Below, one piece after another: positions 1-8,394 of a DNA stretch of 36,305 bases (the stretch's first letter is position 1; each line of letters begins with the position of its first letter). The stretch is from Aphodosoma sp051870875. Lineage in GTDB: Bacteria; Bacteroidota; Bacteroidia; Bacteroidales; Paludibacteraceae. The stretch covers positions 1-36,305 of the forward strand of contig JBJECG010000040.1 in assembly GCA_051870875.1 (NCBI GenBank), in the 5' to 3' direction. Under the pieces are notes generated by a model, which had not been told where the DNA came from, did no database searches, and saw only the letters and a program-made list of their open reading frames with translations. A program made the position numbers and the translations under genes.

Positions 1-403
1 CATCAGCCACCGGCACATCGGCAACCATATATGATATTGACGGACCGATATTGATGAAATAACGGAACAACTTGCGTCCGAAGGTAATGTGCGACATAAA
101 CGGCAGTTCCATATAATCCAGCCGCCTATGTCGTGCCACACCGTTTACCTTGTCGGCAAAACCACGTTGAGAATAGTTCAGTTCAACAACGATACCAAAA
201 TATTTTTCGGATACCATACGGAACTGCGCTCCGGCGTGAAACGTCGTAGGCATGGAAGGTTGGGAAACCGACGGTTCGAACATGACCATCGACCATGAAG
301 CACCCGTCCGAACACCGACGGCATATTCGGGGAACTGAGCAGATGCCGTTGCGGCAAATGCTACAGACAATATAACCAACAGTATCTTAATGCCGTCATT
401 CAT
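1..403 (-). CDS. Outer-membrane beta-barrel protein, N-terminal part (runs off window)
   Basis: The reading frame opens with ATG at 403 (MNDGIKILLV...) and stays open to the window edge, giving about 134 residues. It starts with a hydrophobic signal peptide ending in ATASA-Q. After that come alternating polar/hydrophobic strands typical of the small outer-membrane barrel (PorT-like/OmpW-like) proteins of Bacteroidetes, for example FRMVSEKYFGIVVELNYSQR and LDYMELPFMSHITFGRK. The start overlaps the last 8 bp of the LysM gene, so the two are very probably co-translated. The C-terminus lies outside the window. The barrel assignment rests on sequence character, not on a recognised catalytic motif. 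Confidence 0.75.
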   Translation of the reverse strand, partial: MNDGIKILLVILSVAFAATASAQFPEYAVGVRTGASWSMVMFEPSVSQPSMPTTFHAGAQFRMVSEKYFGIVVELNYSQRGFADKVNGVARHRRLDYMELPFMSHITFGRKLFRYFINIGPSISYMVADVPVAD

Positions 404-2381
404 TGGCAACAGGCTCGGTGAGGGTTTTCGGCAGACTGACAAACTCACGGTGATGAGTGGCAGTGCCATCCCAATGAAATACGGACAACCGGTTGTTGAC
501 ATAGCGGTTGGCATCCAGAATCATAAGCGGGGCGGACTGCATATACTCCGCATTCGGAATCACATCAAACCGGTACGTACCGCCGCTTATATTGAGCGAA
601 CGGGTAACCAGAACAGTAAGGTCATAGCCGATAAGGTCATAGCGGGGTTCCGTCATCATCACATGCGCACCGAACATTTCGTTGTACCGTCCGGTATAAT
701 CGGCCGACTCTTTGGCATCGAAAAGCGAGGTGTATACGGTGTTGGGATATTTGTTTACCAATGTAGTCCACTCCTCAAATCCCCAAACCTGGATATTATG
801 CCGTTGGTATGCGGCCAACGAATCGAGCATAAGATTGACATCGGCAGGAGCAGAAGAAGCCATAAGGAGGGTTGCAGGCTGATTACCTACACGTTCCACT
901 ATATACCGCAACGACTCATACGTCAGCACAGTATCGATCACCGGTACATTGTCGGACAAGAGAGCGGCTTTCAACTCATCGGCAAGAGCCTTGTCTCGTT
1001 CGCTTACGGATGAAAATCTGCCGATAGCATAGCGTCTGCTCCGGTCTGAAGCAATTGCAGCCACCGCCTGACTGTTGATATGTTCTGCCGAAGGGTTGAA
1101 CTGTATCAAACCAGGGTAGTAAAGATGTTCTGGTATTTTGGCCGAGAACGGCACAACGGCAGCGATGTTACGTTCACGGGCGAACGTCAGCACCGGTTCC
1201 AGTTGGTCTGAATAAGCGGGCCCGACTATCACATCGGCAGAAGCTACCTCAGGGCGCGCCAGAACGGAATCTATATCAGACCGTGTACGTCCTGTATCGA
1301 ATGTATATACATTGGCTGACACCCCGCTCTCCTTCGCCTTGTCGAGTGCCACCAAAGCACCCCTGTAAAACTCGACGAAACGCAGTGTAGATTTGTGAAC
1401 GGATGCCTGGCCGGTCTGAAAAGGCAGGAGGTATACAATAGTAAGTGCATCCGGCATTGCGGGTTGAAGCAAAGTCTGTCCGTTGTCAACGGCTGCCGGA
1501 TGCTCCTCCTCCGAACTCTCTGCAACAGGCTGCATCAGAACCGTATCTGCTTTTGCCGGTTGCATAGACTGTACCGGTCCAACAGGCTGGACGGGCTTTA
1601 CCTGTTGCTCCGGCTGAGCGGGATATTCGGGCCGGACTGGTTGCGGGACTTGAGCCCTGCGATACGCAGCCGTATCAAGCATCAGGGTATCGCCGGCACG
1701 AAGACCGCGGTCTGCACCCGGATTGAGGGCAATGATTTCGTGTATAGGCATTGAATACTGACGCGATATAGCGTAAAGCGTCTCCTTCCGCCTAACGATA
1801 TGGTAAGCCGGACGTGACTGTCTGCCGGCAGACGGCTGAGACTTCGACTCTTGCAATGCCTCCTCTTGCCCAGGTGCAGGTTCAACAGGGACGGCTTCCT
1901 GCCCGACAGGCGCAACAGACCTGGCAATAAGCAACGTATCGCCAGGACGGATACCGTGCACGGCAAACGGATTCAAGGCTACAAGAGAATCAACTTTCAT
2001 ATCGTAAATACGCGAAATGCCGTAAAGCGTCTGCTTCGGTTGCACGACATGGATTTTGCAGGCATTCCCAAGCGGTTGCACCTCCGCTGTCTCTTGCGGC
2101 TGCTTTTCCTCACGCATCAGTTCCGCCTCTTTATCAGCCGGGACAGGGACAAGGATAATCTGGCCTGGGCGGATGGCATCGGTAAGTTCCGGATTCACTT
2201 CAATCAGATCCTTAGGTTTCAGGCCAAAACTGCGGGCCACGCCATAAAGCCCGTCACCAGCCTTTACTGTATATTCGTAATAATGCTTTTCTCCGACTTT
2301 ACGGACAGGATGTTCGGTTCCGGCAGCCGAAATATATCCTACACACAATACAAAAGCTATGGATAACAATATCTTTTTCAT
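396..2381 (-). CDS. LysM-repeat protein with C-terminal type I periplasmic-binding-like domain
   Basis: This is a 661-residue exported protein. The ATG at 2381 is preferred over an upstream TTG because it opens directly onto a signal peptide (MKKILLSIAFVLCVGYISAA). Three LysM domains follow at about residues 33-80, 106-153 and 190-238, each with the YTVKAGDGLYGVAR / LYGISR / LYAISR and NP...IRPGD..L pattern that binds peptidoglycan glycan strands. A Pro/Gln-rich linker leads to a region of about 330 residues resembling ABC-transporter substrate-binding proteins (TIVYLLPFQTG..., DVIVGPAYSDQLEPV, AAVVPFSAK). This architecture is common in Bacteroidetes. It is probably a periplasmic wall-anchored protein, and its ligand is unknown. 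It lies 45 bp downstream of the universal stress gene and overlaps the next barrel gene. Confidence 0.9.
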   Translation of the reverse strand: MKKILLSIAFVLCVGYISAAGTEHPVRKVGEKHYYEYTVKAGDGLYGVARSFGLKPKDLIEVNPELTDAIRPGQIILVPVPADKEAELMREEKQPQETAEVQPLGNACKIHVVQPKQTLYGISRIYDMKVDSLVALNPFAVHGIRPGDTLLIARSVAPVGQEAVPVEPAPGQEEALQESKSQPSAGRQSRPAYHIVRRKETLYAISRQYSMPIHEIIALNPGADRGLRAGDTLMLDTAAYRRAQVPQPVRPEYPAQPEQQVKPVQPVGPVQSMQPAKADTVLMQPVAESSEEEHPAAVDNGQTLLQPAMPDALTIVYLLPFQTGQASVHKSTLRFVEFYRGALVALDKAKESGVSANVYTFDTGRTRSDIDSVLARPEVASADVIVGPAYSDQLEPVLTFARERNIAAVVPFSAKIPEHLYYPGLIQFNPSAEHINSQAVAAIASDRSRRYAIGRFSSVSERDKALADELKAALLSDNVPVIDTVLTYESLRYIVERVGNQPATLLMASSAPADVNLMLDSLAAYQRHNIQVWGFEEWTTLVNKYPNTVYTSLFDAKESADYTGRYNEMFGAHVMMTEPRYDLIGYDLTVLVTRSLNISGGTYRFDVIPNAEYMQSAPLMILDANRYVNNRLSVFHWDGTATHHREFVSLPKTLTEPVANE

Positions 2382-2426
2382 ATCTTGAAGTATAAATAAT
2401 TTCACAATATAGTCACACAACAAATA

Positions 2427-3101
2427 TCAGTCACATAACGGATAAAGATCAGCACGGGGATTGACTACCATCACCGGCATAGAAGCACGCTGTATGATTT
2501 TACGTTCCTTCGGGCCGAAAACCAAATCATCGAGCCCATAATCGCGCGATGCCGAGATGACCAACAACTCATGTTCACTGTCAGAAGAATAGCGCAGTGC
2601 CCCAGCCTCCACCCTGGAGCTGTCTTTCCTGGTCTGGACAACGGTATATTTCACCGACAGCTTGTCAAACAAAACCGCTATGGCATCGATGTTGCCCTGA
2701 GCCATGGAACCGTAGTCATGAGGCTTGAAAATCGTGACTCCGGCATCGAAACGGCGGGCAAACGATGAAGCATACGGTCCCTTTTCCCGTTCCTCCATCA
2801 AATTGGTGACAGGCAGCAGCACCGTTTTGACGTTGAAATGCCGATGGTGCTCCTTGACAAAAATATATGGTATGCGCAATTCACGCAAAGCATTGAGCCA
2901 GGTCTGGACAGACACAGTACCGGCCAGCCCGACAACAAGCAAAGCGGCATCTGTGTCGTCTATAAGCCTGACAATACCGTCCAACGCACCGTAGCCGACA
3001 GGCGTAACGTCCAGTTCCATGCCCCGTGCAATATCCCGGGCCACGGCATCGGCTACAGAGTGCATACTTCCGGTATCAGATATGGTTATAATAGTACGCA
3101 T
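2427..3101 (-). CDS. Universal stress protein (UspA) family, tandem-domain type
   Basis: This 224-residue cytoplasmic protein has no signal peptide. The start is ATG at 3101 (MRTIITISDTGSM). The N-terminal half resembles a degenerate Usp domain. The C-terminal half carries clearer Usp features: an internal Rossmann-like strand (VKTVLLPVTNLMEE), the segment HELLVISASRDYGLDDLVFGP, and a final strand with the usual P-V-M-V-V-N ending (RASMPVMVVNP). The canonical nucleotide-binding glycine motif (G-2x-G-9x-G) is only partly recognisable, so ATP binding is uncertain. It sits between envelope genes, 108 bp after ostA and 45 bp before the LysM gene, and is probably part of the same transcript. Confidence 0.8.
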   Translation of the reverse strand: MRTIITISDTGSMHSVADAVARDIARGMELDVTPVGYGALDGIVRLIDDTDAALLVVGLAGTVSVQTWLNALRELRIPYIFVKEHHRHFNVKTVLLPVTNLMEEREKGPYASSFARRFDAGVTIFKPHDYGSMAQGNIDAIAVLFDKLSVKYTVVQTRKDSSRVEAGALRYSSDSEHELLVISASRDYGLDDLVFGPKERKIIQRASMPVMVVNPRADLYPLCD

Positions 3102-3146
3102 TGCAGTACAGGCAACCTACAAAAATCAGTTTATATCATAATATTC

Positions 3147-3174
3147 AAGTAACGGCATGTTTTGCGGGTTACTT
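3147..3174 (-). other. Intergenic hairpin between the OstA-like gene and the stress-protein gene
   Basis: This is a perfect 7-bp inverted repeat (AAGTAAC...GTTACTT) with an inner GCA/TGC pair. It lies 36 bp past the stop of the OstA-like gene and 46 bp before the start of the stress protein. No T-run follows, so it is more likely an mRNA processing or attenuation element, or chance, than a full terminator. Confidence 0.35.
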
Positions 3175-3209
3175 ATAGTCTTATACAAAACGACTGCCGC
3201 ACTATCGGC

Positions 3210-5135
3210 CTACTTTGCCACAGTGCCGGAAGTCATGTCGGAAGTGCCGTCGGCAGCGGATGTTGCGGCAGTTTTCAGATCCTCGTCACGCTTCCTGCGC
3301 GATTTGCGGCGTTCGGCCTTCTGCTGCTCCTTCATGGCGTTTTTCTGTTCCTCGATTTCAGCTTGCGAGATACGTTCGGGATGCCGGAAAATATCGTCAC
3401 GCGAGACAGGACGCGCCTCTATCTGCCATGTGAAATTCGGCAACCGCAGCATCTGTTCCGTTATCTGCGCCATGGGATACATATTCGCCGTCGGTGACGG
3501 GAATACATTCATACGGTCGAGTTTCCCATCGGAAAAGTATATGGTCATATAGCTGCTCTTTATCTTGTTGAGTCCTATCAGCCTGTCATCGTCATTGGGG
3601 AAGAACACCGATTCCGCATTACCCATTATATGCAATGAATCAAGAGTTTCATCTCCTATAAAAGCCATGAATTCGCGTCCGGACATCTGATTGTAATGTA
3701 TGGAGTCATACTTCTGGATGATCATGGCATTTTCCTTGACATGCACTCTATTGAATTCACCGTCAGTAGGAAATACATCAACCGTATCGCCTGTGATCTG
3801 CCACTCTTCATTCCACAGCACCGGCATCTGCATGAGATGCAGTACGGAGTCTGCCGATGTATAATATATGGAATCCGCAATAGCCTGGAAATCCGGATTG
3901 TACAAGCGGCAATTATGGTACAGATGCACTATTTTTGAAGAATCGGGCATCTGATAGGCATAGAGCGTATCGGCATGCACGAATGTTGTATCTTTCTGGG
4001 AATATTCGCACATCATGGCAGAGTCGGTCATGAGGCTTTCATCGTTTTTCTCACGATAATAGCCATAATTTCCGGTAAGTATGATGGAGTTTGCCGTATC
4101 GGTTATCATTACATTTCCAAACGCTTCTCCCATACCCGCCTTTTTGTCGTAAAATATGGTATCGCCCTGCAATGTCCGGCCTTCGGAATGGGTGATAACC
4201 GACCGGTCAAGCAATTGGGAAACATCGTTTTCAGTATCGTACCACCCGTATTCGGAATAGATTGTAGAACTGTCAGAATGAGTGATGACAGTAGGGCCGA
4301 GTATCGAGGCAATTTTGGTTTCCGTGTTGTATATAAGGGTATCGGACTTTATATCGTTGTCGTCATTATACCCCACCACATCGGTTTTGAATTCAGCCTC
4401 TTTGGTATCAGTATAATAATAACCTTTCCGGGAGACAAGCTTGTTGAGCGAATCCTGCAAGGTACCTCCGCAAAGATAGTACCCCACTTTACGGTTTCTG
4501 TCATAAGTCAGTTCATCGGTAGCAAGAGTCACCTCACCGTTTACGAGCCTCACATTGCGTCTGAGATGAGCTACCCGGGCATTGCCGTCATAAAAAAGCG
4601 CACTTGCATATATGGTGACAGAATCGCCTTGTTCGATACGCACACGACCATAGGCATCAAACGAATTGGTCTTACGGTTGAGATGTGCAGAATCGCAATA
4701 GAGGTAGGCATCATCATGGCGCAGCAGCACATTTCCCACAAGCACCTGAATATCAGGCAGCGTTTCACTGTCAAACTGCATCATATCAGTATGTTCCAGA
4801 TAAACGAGAGAGGCAGTTGCCGGAGTTGCAGCAGGAGCCGCTGCAACGGAGTCAATCTTGTGTCGGGGATCGGCATCGGCAGGCGGTACGAAAGTGGAGC
4901 GTGTATCTACAGCAGCTGTATCAGAGTCAGACTGTCTGCTGTGTTTCTCCACCGTTTTCACAGGATGTATCCTGCGTACAGGCGTCAGTTCCCCCAATTT
5001 CAAATGAGCATCATCTTCGGTTCCGCTATAGACTTTCAGCTCAGTATTGTCCTGAGCATACAGCACCGTGCTACATGACCATGTAACCACACCGACGAGA
5101 ATACCAACAATACAGCATCTTATTTCTGAAGCCAT
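3210..5135 (-). CDS. OstA-like protein (LptA/OstA-N family)
   Basis: This 641-residue exported protein has a signal peptide with probable cleavage after STVLYA-Q. From about residue 115 it shows repeated beta-strand units of the OstA/LptA type (LVGNVLLRHDDAYLYCDSA, VTIYASALFYDGNARVAHLR, GNVMITDTANSIILTGNYG, LQGDTIFYDKKAGMGEAFGN). In Proteobacteria LptA bridges the periplasm for LPS transport; the long Bacteroidetes version is presumed to act in LPS export. The C-terminus is a charged tail with many Lys/Arg/Glu followed by an Ala/Ser/Thr stretch. The ATG at 5135 lies within the last 16 bp of the SurA-like gene, so the two are translationally linked. A foldase next to an LPS-transport protein fits outer-membrane biogenesis. 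Confidence 0.88.
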   Translation of the reverse strand: MASEIRCCIVGILVGVVTWSCSTVLYAQDNTELKVYSGTEDDAHLKLGELTPVRRIHPVKTVEKHSRQSDSDTAAVDTRSTFVPPADADPRHKIDSVAAAPAATPATASLVYLEHTDMMQFDSETLPDIQVLVGNVLLRHDDAYLYCDSAHLNRKTNSFDAYGRVRIEQGDSVTIYASALFYDGNARVAHLRRNVRLVNGEVTLATDELTYDRNRKVGYYLCGGTLQDSLNKLVSRKGYYYTDTKEAEFKTDVVGYNDDNDIKSDTLIYNTETKIASILGPTVITHSDSSTIYSEYGWYDTENDVSQLLDRSVITHSEGRTLQGDTIFYDKKAGMGEAFGNVMITDTANSIILTGNYGYYREKNDESLMTDSAMMCEYSQKDTTFVHADTLYAYQMPDSSKIVHLYHNCRLYNPDFQAIADSIYYTSADSVLHLMQMPVLWNEEWQITGDTVDVFPTDGEFNRVHVKENAMIIQKYDSIHYNQMSGREFMAFIGDETLDSLHIMGNAESVFFPNDDDRLIGLNKIKSSYMTIYFSDGKLDRMNVFPSPTANMYPMAQITEQMLRLPNFTWQIEARPVSRDDIFRHPERISQAEIEEQKNAMKEQQKAERRKSRRKRDEDLKTAATSAADGTSDMTSGTVAK

Positions 5136-6478
5136 TCGGAATAATGGAATTGACAGTCACGCCATTCAGGCGATATGTAAATATATGTATCGAGTATCTT
5201 GTCCTTTATCCACTGTTCGATAGCAGACTGGCGTTTCCGGTTTTCACAGATGGTTTTCAGCATCTGGAAATCATCGGTCAGATTTGCCTTATGGTTATCC
5301 AATTTGGATTTAAGACGCACAATGGCGTAAACATCACGGCTCAATTTCTCGGAATACATGGAGAATGATTCGGACACATCACCGACTTTCATATCGTACA
5401 CAATCTTTGCTATTTCAGCAGGGAGGTCCTGATATTCAAATTTTGATGCGCCCGTATTCTGGTTCGTCAACAAACCGCCGTTCATACGGGTATCCTTGTC
5501 GGAAGAAAAGACGGAAACCGCCTTTTCAAAAGAGACCCGGTTGAGGCGCACATCATTGGCAATCGAGTCGAGCAAGGCAAAGGCCTTATCCCTGACATCG
5601 GCAGTCACCCGCGGGCGCAGCAGTATGTGCCGGCAGTTGACCCGCTCGTCGCGCCGCTCGATAAGCTGTATGATATGATAGCCGAATTCGGTCTCCACCA
5701 CACGGCTCACCTTGCCGGGTTCGGTAAGAGAAAACGCCGCATCGGCAAATTCAGGCACCAATGCACCCCGTCCGACAAATCCGAGCTCACCGCCCTGCTT
5801 CGCACTTTCAGTATCATCGGAATAGAGGCGTGCCAACATTGAGAATTCGGCTTCGCCCCGGTTTACACGCTCAGCCATCCGGCGCAAACGTTCCTTGGCA
5901 GCCTCACGCACCTCTTCGGGTATTGGAGGTTTCACTGTAAGTATCTGTACTTCAACCTGAGCCGGCACAGTAGGGAGAGAATCCGGAGGGACTGAATTGT
6001 AGAATTTACGTACATCGGACGGTGTGATCTTCATGTTTTCAACAAGTTTTTGCTGCACCTGCTGAGTCAGAGCCTGATCGGCTATTACAGTCCGCAATTC
6101 ATCCTTGATTTCGGCCAACGACTTACGGTAATACTGTTCGAGCATTTCACGAGACCCGATCTGCTGTATCATCATGTTGACCTGAGCGTTGACCTGAGCC
6201 TCTATCTGACCGTCGTTGACTGTAATACTGTCGATCTTGGCCTGATGCAGAAACAGTTTCTGTATGGCTATCTGCTCCGGGATAAAACAATACGGATCAC
6301 CCGGCAGACGTTCGCCCTGATACTGGGCGCGTATGCGTTCCTGTTCCACATCAGAACGCAGTACGGCCGCATCGCCTACCACCCAAATCACTCCGTCGAC
6401 CATCTTGTAGTCCTGCGGAAACAGGGAGAGTGCCACGGTCAGGAGAAAAAATATCATCGTTGTCCTACGTACAACCAT
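5120..6478 (-). CDS. surA: Periplasmic peptidyl-prolyl isomerase / chaperone, SurA type
   Basis: This protein has about 452 residues from ATG at 6478 (MVVRRTTMIFF..., signal peptide). A longer reading from a TTG at 6535 is rejected because the promoter box at 6523-6530 would lie inside it. The N-terminal SurA-like helical region runs to about residue 170. A first parvulin domain follows at about 185-280, containing FSMLARLYSDDTESAKQGGELGFVGRGALVPEF and TEFGYHIIQLIERR. A second, weaker parvulin-like domain starts at RHILLRPRV. Such proteins help fold outer-membrane barrels in the periplasm. The gene leads a run with the OstA-like protein, the stress protein and the LysM protein. The symbol reflects family membership; Bacteroidetes often carry several paralogues. 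Confidence 0.88.
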   Translation of the reverse strand: MVVRRTTMIFFLLTVALSLFPQDYKMVDGVIWVVGDAAVLRSDVEQERIRAQYQGERLPGDPYCFIPEQIAIQKLFLHQAKIDSITVNDGQIEAQVNAQVNMMIQQIGSREMLEQYYRKSLAEIKDELRTVIADQALTQQVQQKLVENMKITPSDVRKFYNSVPPDSLPTVPAQVEVQILTVKPPIPEEVREAAKERLRRMAERVNRGEAEFSMLARLYSDDTESAKQGGELGFVGRGALVPEFADAAFSLTEPGKVSRVVETEFGYHIIQLIERRDERVNCRHILLRPRVTADVRDKAFALLDSIANDVRLNRVSFEKAVSVFSSDKDTRMNGGLLTNQNTGASKFEYQDLPAEIAKIVYDMKVGDVSESFSMYSEKLSRDVYAIVRLKSKLDNHKANLTDDFQMLKTICENRKRQSAIEQWIKDKILDTYIYISPEWRDCQFHYSEWLQK

Positions 6479-6522
6479 ACAAATACCAAGTTTGATTTCC
6501 GACACAATAAGTTCTTGCACCG

Positions 6523-6557
6523 CAAAGGTACGCAAAAGTTTTGAAAACCACGAAAAA
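6523..6557 (-). promoter_or_regulatory. Bacteroidetes-type promoter for the surA run
   Basis: The minus strand reads TACCTTTG at 6530-6523, an exact match to the TAnnTTTG -7 box of the Bacteroidetes housekeeping sigma factor. The expected -33 position is T-rich (TTTTTCG) rather than TTTG. Transcription would begin near 6516, about 40 nt before the ATG at 6478. Confidence 0.65.
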
Positions 6558-6640
6558 TACAGGGATGATATTGTTCTGGCAGCAATATCGGATTCCGAAA
6601 TGCATGCAATGGCATCTTACCTCCATCTCTTACAGAAGAG

Positions 6641-6729
6641 CAGACAGGGTTGCACCAAGTGAGTTTGGGCAGCCCCACCTGGTAAAACCCTATTAAGACG
6701 CGAGAATCGGCATCGCGCCAGCATGTCTG
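6641..6729 (-). ncRNA. Candidate structured RNA with three-helix fold
   Basis: Read on the minus strand, three nested or adjacent helices form a three-way junction. The closing stem is CAGAC (6729-6725) with GTCTG (6645-6641). The second is GGCGCGA (6719-6713) with TCGCGTC (6703-6697). The third is AGGGTT/AACCCT extended by ACCAGGTG/CACTTGGT (6691-6676 with 6661-6646). Two pairs are G-U on this strand and would be A-C mismatches on the other strand, which points to minus-strand RNA. It lies between the terminator of the upstream gene and the surA promoter. I recognise no known RNA family and no separate promoter. Confidence 0.35.
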
Positions 6730-6773
6730 AAAGAAAAACCGGCGATGTACTGATATGACAATACATCGCCGGT
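6730..6773 (-). terminator. Intrinsic terminator after the small membrane protein gene
   Basis: A perfect 12-bp stem (ACCGGCGATGTA / TACATCGCCGGT, 6773-6762 with 6749-6738) with a 12-nt loop is followed on the minus strand by TTTTTCTTTC. It lies 43 bp past the stop of the gene at 6816. Confidence 0.85.
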
Positions 6774-6815
6774 GTAGGATCATGTCGTGCCGCAGCACCG
6801 TATGACAAGCGGTAA

Positions 6816-7241
6816 TCAGTTCACGCTGATTCTGTATAGCCTGTCAGTATGTCGGATATAACGCACGGACATGGCAACACAATAGCAAACGGCAACAACC
6901 ACTGCAACAAGCCAGGCAAACACCGTATATTTGTTGCGCGGCATCAAATCGTCTATAACTATAAGCAATATACCAATGTAGAGCACAAAATGCTGGAACT
7001 TACGCACCTGTAAGGTATCGTTGACAGTGATAACCGAATCGGGTCTTACATCAACATCAACGTTATCGTACTTCATTCGGAAGGAATATCTGTGTCCGAT
7101 TCCGACGGTGACCTTTCCACCGGAAACGCCGGTCAGATCAATGGGCTCATTTTGCAAGTTGCCTTCAAAGAGAACCTTATCGTTTTGGGTGACCCGAATA
7201 CGGCGAGTCACTATCGGGTCAAGATTAAAAATTACCTTCAT
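6816..7241 (-). CDS. Small membrane protein of unknown function, two C-terminal TM segments
   Basis: This 141-residue protein starts at ATG 7241 (MKVIFNLDPIVTRR). A TTG at 7274 could extend it by 11 residues but has no support. The N-terminal 80 residues look like a small beta-rich soluble domain (RIRVTQNDKVLFEGNL, GGKVTVGIGHRYSFRM, DSVITVNDTLQVR). Two hydrophobic helices follow, about residues 84-99 and 107-128, separated by the basic turn MPRNKY. I do not recognise a family. A strong terminator follows, and an intergenic region of about 100 bp separates it from the lipoprotein gene upstream. Confidence 0.7.
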   Translation of the reverse strand: MKVIFNLDPIVTRRIRVTQNDKVLFEGNLQNEPIDLTGVSGGKVTVGIGHRYSFRMKYDNVDVDVRPDSVITVNDTLQVRKFQHFVLYIGILLIVIDDLMPRNKYTVFAWLVAVVVAVCYCVAMSVRYIRHTDRLYRISVN

Positions 7242-7344
7242 AATATATTTGGTATTTAGTAGGTTAATCTTCAATTAATTTTCCACAAGTGAGTAATAAA
7301 ATATACCCGAACAGAAATCAAGAGGTCTGAATTCATAATCAAGA

Positions 7345-7803
7345 TTACTTTACACGTCTGTAAAACCTTTTTGAGTCGCCAGGTTTAATTGCAGCATTTA
7401 CAATCTTTAAGTCACCGTTTTCCGTTATCCAATACTCCAACCATTTAACGTTACCAGAAGGGTACTGGATCTTGATGTAATCCGATTTTGGGTTATCATG
7501 TAATTTGATTACACGTTCATCGGTTTCGCCGGTGACGGCATAAGAGGCATCTTTGTACGCCCAATACTTGCCTTCGCCATTTTCAGAATAATCACTTTCG
7601 ATAACGAACTTATGGCGTTTGTCGAAAGTGACAATGTATTTGTAGTCAACATCCTTATCGTCACGGGCATCGGACAACTTATACAGCTCCCAAGTGCCCA
7701 AAAGTTTGTCATCTACAACAGGCCGGTCTTCATCACACGAAGTGAATGCGAGCACCGATACCAGGAAAAGTGATGCCGAAAGAAATCTCACAAAGTGTTT
7801 CAT
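7345..7803 (-). CDS. Lipoprotein, lipocalin-like, function unknown
   Basis: This 152-residue protein has a lipoprotein signal peptide (hydrophobic stretch, then FTSC with Cys23 as the likely lipidated residue). The mature part begins DEDRPVVDDKLLGTWELYKLSD, the LxGTWxL opening seen in many lipocalin-like Bacteroidetes lipoproteins. Strands follow (YIVTFDKRHKFVIESDY, YWAYKDASYAVTG, WLEYWITENGDLKIVNAA), ending in RFYRRVK. It lies 30 bp downstream of the 116-residue fragment gene and was probably transcribed with it. A 39-bp relic resembling its last 13 codons is present at 8518-8556, so it was once part of a duplicated segment. Confidence 0.8.
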   Translation of the reverse strand: MKHFVRFLSASLFLVSVLAFTSCDEDRPVVDDKLLGTWELYKLSDARDDKDVDYKYIVTFDKRHKFVIESDYSENGEGKYWAYKDASYAVTGETDERVIKLHDNPKSDYIKIQYPSGNVKWLEYWITENGDLKIVNAAIKPGDSKRFYRRVK

Positions 7804-7833
7804 AACAAAAAAGTTTAACGGGTTAATATGATA

Positions 7834-8184
7834 TTATCTGATAGTTATGGTAGCAACATCTTTTATTTCACCATTGATCACCAACTTCAAATAGTATATG
7901 CCATTGGACAATCCATTTGTCGGTATTACGATATCGGATGTATTGAATTTATATGCAGCCATTTTACCATAAGAATTAGACCATACTTCCACTGTAAAGT
8001 TGTCATTATACGGAATTTTTTCGGTTTCATTATTATGCAATTGCTCCTCTAACGAGTATGTACTACTGATTGGGGATTCATCGTCAACCATTGCTATACG
8101 ATATACTTTACCCTGAATATCAGAACCAGTCCCAATAGGATTATTTGTATTAATTACAAAACCCTCCTTAAATTGTATTGCCAC
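7834..8184 (-). CDS. Short orphan protein resembling a T9SS cargo C-terminal domain; possible gene relic
   Basis: This 116-residue reading frame has no ATG near its start. The first usable start is GTG at 8184, and an in-frame TAG lies seven codons upstream. There is no signal peptide. The last half (FTVEVWSNSYGKMAAYKFNTSD...) ends in SNGIYYLKLVINGEIKDVATITIR (quoted in part: SNGIYYLKLV, VATITIR), which has the G-x-Y-x-L/I-x-V...I ending of T9SS sorting domains and of short Bacteroides beta-sandwich proteins. A sorting domain without an export signal would not function, so this may be the 3' remainder of a larger surface-protein gene. The alternative is a small functional protein with an atypical start. 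It lies just downstream of the duplicated regulatory segment. Confidence 0.5.
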   Translation of the reverse strand: MAIQFKEGFVINTNNPIGTGSDIQGKVYRIAMVDDESPISSTYSLEEQLHNNETEKIPYNDNFTVEVWSNSYGKMAAYKFNTSDIVIPTNGLSNGIYYLKLVINGEIKDVATITIR

Positions 8185-8291
8185 ATTTATAAGTCTACTA
8201 CACTACCTGGTAAAAAACATAAATGCAGGTCGAAATCTGGTGTCAATTAATGCTTTGTCTGTGCGCACAAACATGATATATTATGACAGCG

Positions 8292-8299
8292 CAAATATA
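8292..8299 (-). promoter_or_regulatory. TAnnTTTG -7 box in duplicated segment, copy 2
   Basis: TATATTTG on the minus strand matches the Bacteroidetes -7 consensus and is conserved in the other copy (9514-9507). No TTTG is found 19-21 bp upstream, so an activator may be needed. The predicted start of transcription is about 100 nt before the GTG at 8184. Confidence 0.5.
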
Positions 8300-8359
8300 G
8301 CGATAATAATCGTAAAAACATAATACAAATCATGGCAATTGCTTCACTTTACACAAAAT

Positions 8360-8394
8360 ATTTGTGCTATTTAATATTAAATTTGTATCATTTT
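8360..8394. promoter_or_regulatory. Operator-like direct repeat, 21-bp period, copy 2
   Basis: ATTTGTGCTATTT (8360-8372) and ATTTGTATCATTTT (8381-8394) begin exactly 21 bp apart, and the second is degenerate at three positions. The spacing is that of paired AraC-family half-sites. The equivalent pair in copy 1 is perfect. Confidence 0.45.

Noticed and set aside
3975..5078. Long plus-strand ORF of 367 codons
   Set aside because: It lies wholly opposite the OstA-like gene, has no family features, and reflects codon bias of the real gene.
6454..6798. Minus-strand ORF with a GGAGGTAAG-ATG start inside the surA upstream region
   Set aside because: It runs through the surA promoter and into surA in another frame, and has no family features; strong SD-like sequences are not needed in this phylum.
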